DNA of 22,260 bases from Cladosporium sp. IMV 00045 (taxonomy: Eukaryota > Ascomycota > Dothideomycetes > Cladosporiales > Cladosporiaceae): the NCBI GenBank assembly GCA_001931905.2, contig MSJI02000112.1:1-22260 (forward strand), in the 5' to 3' direction. Within the stretch, counting starts at the first letter, position 1. The number at the start of each line of letters is the position of its first letter. Of this stretch, positions 19,701 through 22,260 are shown piece by piece. The translations under genes and the position numbers were made by a program. Below the pieces are notes generated by a model. It did no database searches, had not been told where the DNA came from, and worked only from the letters and a program-made list of their open reading frames with translations.

Positions 19701-20873
19701 GCCACCGCCAGCGGCGACAGTGTTGATATCCAGCTGAGGACTTTGAATCGTGACACCCGCAGTAGTAGTCTCGAAGACGTGATCGTACTTGCCGCTTCCG
19801 TATCGACTGACATCTGTGCTTGTGCCGCCCATGTCAAATCCAATGACGGGAGTCTTCGTAGCAGGGTCATAGCTAGTCAGTGCGTAGCCTACGACACCAC
19901 CGGCGGGTCCAGAGAGGATTGCTTTCAGCCCAGAGAATCCATCGACATCCACAAGACCACCGTCAGACTGCATGAACTCACACCTCGCTCCTTTTGAACC
20001 CTCCTCATTTTTCACAGACTCGGATCCGAGGCCGCCTGCGAATCCCTTTTGGAAGCCATCGATGTATTTCCGAATAGCAGGCGTCAGGTACGCATCGGCA
20101 CACGCCGAAGTCGCTCGAGGAACGAGCTTGATCATGGGCATGAGCTCGTGTGATAATGAGACATGTGTGAATCCAATCTCCTTCGCTATCTTGCCCACGG
20201 CAGCCTCATGTTCAGGGAACGTGTATCCGTGCATAAGACATACAGCAATGCTCTTCAACCCTGAATCGAACACTTCTTGCAGCTGCTTCCTGATTTGGTC
20301 ATGATCCGGTCTTTTTAACACTCTGACTGCCTCGCCAGACAAGCCCCTTACGATGTCTGCATCTGCGCCTGCTTCCTGAATGGTAGGTGCTGGTGTTTGG
20401 GTTCGTGTGGGATCCTCTGCGTAATCTTCCAGTGTCACTCTCTCGTCGATCTCAACCACCTTCTTGTATAGCACTTCCGGCTTCCTGATCGCAAGATCAA
20501 AGATGTTGGGTCTGCTTTGGTTTCCAATCTCCAAACAGTCTTTGAAGCCCTTCGTCACCACCATAGCAATATCCTCTCCCTTTCTTTCCAACAAGGCGTT
20601 TGTTGCTACTGTGGTGCCCATCCTGATGCTCTCGATCTTGCTCGTGTCTAAAGGCTCTCCTCGCGGGATCTCTCTGCCTTGAAATCTTGACAGTAGCCTT
20701 CTGATGCCTTCTAATGGCGCGTCATCGTAATTTTGGGGATCCACGGAAAGCAATTTGATGAGTACGTCGTCCTCCATTTTGCCAGTGCCCGGGTTGCCTA
20801 CACAGTCGGTGAATGTACCACCGCGGTCAATGGCAATGCGGATGCCGCGTTCGCTCTTCTGTGGTGCCGCCAT
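16746..20873 (-). CDS. OXP1: 5-oxoprolinase (ATP-hydrolysing)
   Basis: This is one intronless frame of 1375 residues from the ATG at 20873 (GAGATGG context). It is a fusion of a HyuA-type N-terminal half and a HyuB-type C-terminal half, the usual architecture and length for eukaryotic 5-oxoprolinase. Motifs in order: IAIDRGGTFTDC near residue 15, GTTVATNALLERKG, LSGPAGGVVGYA, DMGGTSTDVSRY, GGAGGQHA; then in the second half HPMFGGTHLPDITV, HHADIGGILPGSMPPHS, GGSGAGSDWDGTSGVHTHMT and a C-terminal GGGGWG. The enzyme opens 5-oxo-L-proline to L-glutamate using ATP in the cytosol, the last step of glutathione recycling. The frame continues upstream to an ATG at 21005, adding 44 residues with a hydrophobic start; I chose 20873 because the conserved domain begins right after it. 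It is convergent with UBA4. Confidence 0.95.
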   Translation of the reverse strand: MAAPQKSERGIRIAIDRGGTFTDCVGNPGTGKMEDDVLIKLLSVDPQNYDDAPLEGIRRLLSRFQGREIPRGEPLDTSKIESIRMGTTVATNALLERKGEDIAMVVTKGFKDCLEIGNQSRPNIFDLAIRKPEVLYKKVVEIDERVTLEDYAEDPTRTQTPAPTIQEAGADADIVRGLSGEAVRVLKRPDHDQIRKQLQEVFDSGLKSIAVCLMHGYTFPEHEAAVGKIAKEIGFTHVSLSHELMPMIKLVPRATSACADAYLTPAIRKYIDGFQKGFAGGLGSESVKNEEGSKGARCEFMQSDGGLVDVDGFSGLKAILSGPAGGVVGYALTSYDPATKTPVIGFDMGGTSTDVSRYGSGKYDHVFETTTAGVTIQSPQLDINTVAAGGGSRLFWRNGLFVVGPESASAHPGPACYRKGGPLTITDANLFLGRLLPDFFPKIFGKNEDEGLDENASKALFEELTKQINQDIAGSKDKSMSLDEVAYGFIKIANETMTRPIRSLTEARGHDTSKHRLATFGGAGGQHAVAIAEALGISQILVHRYSSVLSAYGMALADVVDERQEPESQVWSENDQEAKKYLQGKMEELKKKSAATLKEQGFDEGQLQFEEYLNMRYRGTESALMILKPNSEETAKEYDGQDWAFGRAFVKQHDQEFGFTLPDRDIIIDDVRVRGIGKTFEGLEKTVDQQLKDIKPKDIGKGEKVYGSRSVYFDGGRQETAVYKLEDLAVGDRIKGPAIIADGTQTIVVTPNATALLIDTHVVINVGESKSSEKQLTIKEVDPIMLSIFSHRFMAIAEQMGRALQKTSVSTNVKERLDYSCALFDADGGLVANAPHLPVHLGSMSTCVQKQSALWRGKLKKGDVLVSNHPMFGGTHLPDITVITPAFSGDEIAFYVASRAHHADIGGILPGSMPPHSRELFQEGAAIKSEKLVSEGRFDEERITEILLKEPAQYPGCSGTRCLADNINDLKAQVAANQKGINLISSLIEDYGEEVVQFYMHNIQYNAELSVRNLLKDVSKRFEGQDLSAMDHMDDGSPIKLKVTIDAEKGEAIFDFTGTGPEVYGNINAPQAVTYSAIIYCLRCLIKEDIPLNQGCLSPVKVIIPPRSFLSPSGSAAVVGGNVLTSQRVTDVVLKAFQACAASQGDCNNLTFGFGGNISGEKEVKGFGYYETIAGGSGAGSDWDGTSGVHTHMTNTRITDSEVFERRYPVLLREFSLREGSHGVGQHRGGDGVVRDIEFRIPVQVSILSERRVYHPYGMAGGGDAQCGQNIWVRNVPKLKGSDADVNGESKEAKSATQAQKGKDEQLEESFINLGAKNTASMQAGDRIIINTPGGGGWGPVGKESQSKQSERSDPRSAWRGGSIASRQAEAEASA

Positions 20874-22260
20874 CTCGAATCGACGTGAGTGAGGGAGGGA
20901 TGTATGCGGGTGAGTATCAGTGTCGAAGATGAGATGAGTATCAGAGAATCGGCATGCGAACGTCGCGAAAAGTAAGATCACTGCTCCCCAGCAAAACAAC
21001 AGCAACGAACAGAAAATGTGCTATCTCTATCGCATATCAGTTGCAGCATACCTTATATGCGGTCATAACCGGCCATGTTGACGAATGCCCCACCAAGAGA
21101 TGATCTGGAGTGGGGGACCACTCGGCAAGATTTCACTTACCGACCTCGGCAAGTCACGATCACGCCTGTCAGATATGCCCGCTTTATCTCTTATCTTCAG
21201 ATTGCGGCCTTGATGCCTGACAAACCGGCATCCCTGCGTCTTGCCGCGTCTTGCCAAGTGGTGTACAACCGCACTCTTCTCTAGTTGGAGCGCACGCATC
21301 TTTGAAACGTTGCGATATCCCGATTAATATTGCCAAATCCTCCGACGCGTTCATTTGGATGTTCATTATATGGACTTTTTCGGGAAATACTGTACCGCGT
21401 GCTACCGACTCTTACATACTACTTTCTGCAGCAAACGAGATGCGAGCCCCGACTCCTGTGCGGGCCGGACCTGAAGCAAACAATCTGCTCCCGTCAAATG
21501 GTTGAATCATGCTATACTGGATGGAACTGTTCACTACGCCAATTTGTCTGGGCTCATGATAGCAAAGATAAACCCATCAACTTACGTTTAGCCATAGCGT
21601 ACAAACATGCGCAGTCCCCGGGGGACATATGGGGACAGAAAGACAATCCATACTCGGAGATTCACCCAAACGAAACGGCAGTCCACATGGCACAAACAAA
21701 GCAGCAACATCACCAATCCCCAGCCATGAGATTTGTAAATTTTACATACAAGAAACCCTGGATGTGGTTGAAAGTTCGGCAAACGGACCCTTCCCTGGTT
21801 GGTGCGAAAGAAAATGCTTCAAGCGCAAGCTTTCCGGGCCGGGCGTGAAAGTTTGAAGGCTAAGCAACGCTTTAAGGCTTGCCTCGGACATTTTGTTCTG
21901 ACCGCAGTAAGGCGCTCGTAGGGCGTACAAAGCCATGTGAACGACATGATGGGCAAAACGTGGGCGTATGATCTCGACTACGAAGCTATTTGAACATAGC
22001 AACTTCAAGTTCACAGCATCGTCGACGGACCTCTGGAACTATGGCGGGTGCGATCAGCCTGGCATACTCCGGCTACCACCTTCCGGGTAGGTACAGGCAC
22101 AACACCAGTCCGTGTGTTTGCGCCGTAAAAATCCCTTCCAAGGCCCCCACAAGTCTGTCTAGGTTTGTCATGTCTTGGTCTAAATATACATGTCCACGCA
22201 GCATTTCTACAAATCGCGTGTCTGTGTCTTCACTTCCTGCTGTTTAGTCTCATTTGCATC
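20874..22260. other. Oxoprolinase upstream region and gene-free right end
   Basis: About 1.39 kb contains the oxoprolinase promoter and then sequence in which I recognise no gene on either strand. Frames such as 21330-21848 (plus) and 21742-22014 (minus) have no motif and no protein-like pattern. No tRNA, repeat or transposon end was seen. Confidence 0.45.
21184..21196 (-). promoter_or_regulatory. Paired GATA motifs upstream of oxoprolinase
   Basis: Two AGATAA sites (read on the minus strand, the direction of the oxoprolinase gene) start 7 bp apart, about 310 bp upstream of its ATG. Paired GATA sites are typical targets of the fungal nitrogen regulator AreA/NIT2. More TATC motifs lie at about 21020-21038. 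Binding is inferred; single GATA motifs are common by chance. Confidence 0.3.

Noticed and set aside
18354..19997. A 547-codon open frame on the plus strand
   Set aside because: It is exactly antisense to the oxoprolinase coding region. The conserved motifs are all on the minus strand, and such shadow frames are common opposite GC-rich third positions.

Overview
The window looks like nuclear DNA of a filamentous ascomycete (Pezizomycotina, most likely Dothideomycetes). Four things point this way. Genes lie on both strands with no operons. Several are split by 50-90 bp introns with GT...AG ends and CTAAC/CTGAC-like branch sites. A single 5S rRNA gene sits alone between protein genes, as in Neurospora. 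The gene set is also fungal: a cytochrome b5-fused sphingolipid desaturase, an SPX-ankyrin-GDPD protein, a Helo-like/ankyrin protein and a secreted NPP1-like protein. The class-level placement is an inference; no search was run.

Layout. (1) 1-1366, minus: N-terminal 455 residues of a delta-8 sphingolipid desaturase, running off the left edge. It is divergent from (2) 1891-3366, plus: COP9 signalosome subunit 3. (3) 4035-5144, plus: a ketopantoate-reductase family protein with one intron. (4) 5438-5556, plus: a 5S rRNA gene with a TATA-like box 27 bp upstream and a T-run terminator. (5) About 5.56-6.49 kb: protein-like but broken frames that could not be assigned. (6) 6489-9103, minus: a multi-exon protein with a Helo-like N-terminus, a Cys-rich centre and ankyrin repeats, whose last part needs an intron or is frameshifted. 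(7) 9874-12598, plus: a divergent SPX-ankyrin-GDPD (Gde1-type) gene with good catalytic motifs but one clear and one probable frameshift. (8) About 1.07 kb with no recognisable gene. (9) 13670-14590, plus: a small secreted NPP1-like protein of uncertain exon structure. (10) 15018-16612, plus: UBA4/MOCS3 with one intron. (11) 16746-20873, minus: ATP-dependent 5-oxoprolinase, convergent with UBA4. (12) 20874-22260: the oxoprolinase upstream region and gene-free sequence.

The genes do not form a biosynthetic cluster. CSN3 (deneddylation) and UBA4 (tRNA thiolation, molybdopterin sulfur transfer and urmylation) are housekeeping genes. The oxoprolinase completes glutathione/5-oxoproline recycling. 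The accessory part, about 5.5-14.6 kb, holds the less conserved genes: two ankyrin proteins transcribed away from each other, an effector-like secreted protein, the 5S gene and the broken frames. No mobile element, CRISPR array, tRNA or obviously new system was found. The best leads are the Helo-Cys-rich-ankyrin protein, the run of apparent single-base frameshifts, and the 5S gene abutting a decayed reading frame.
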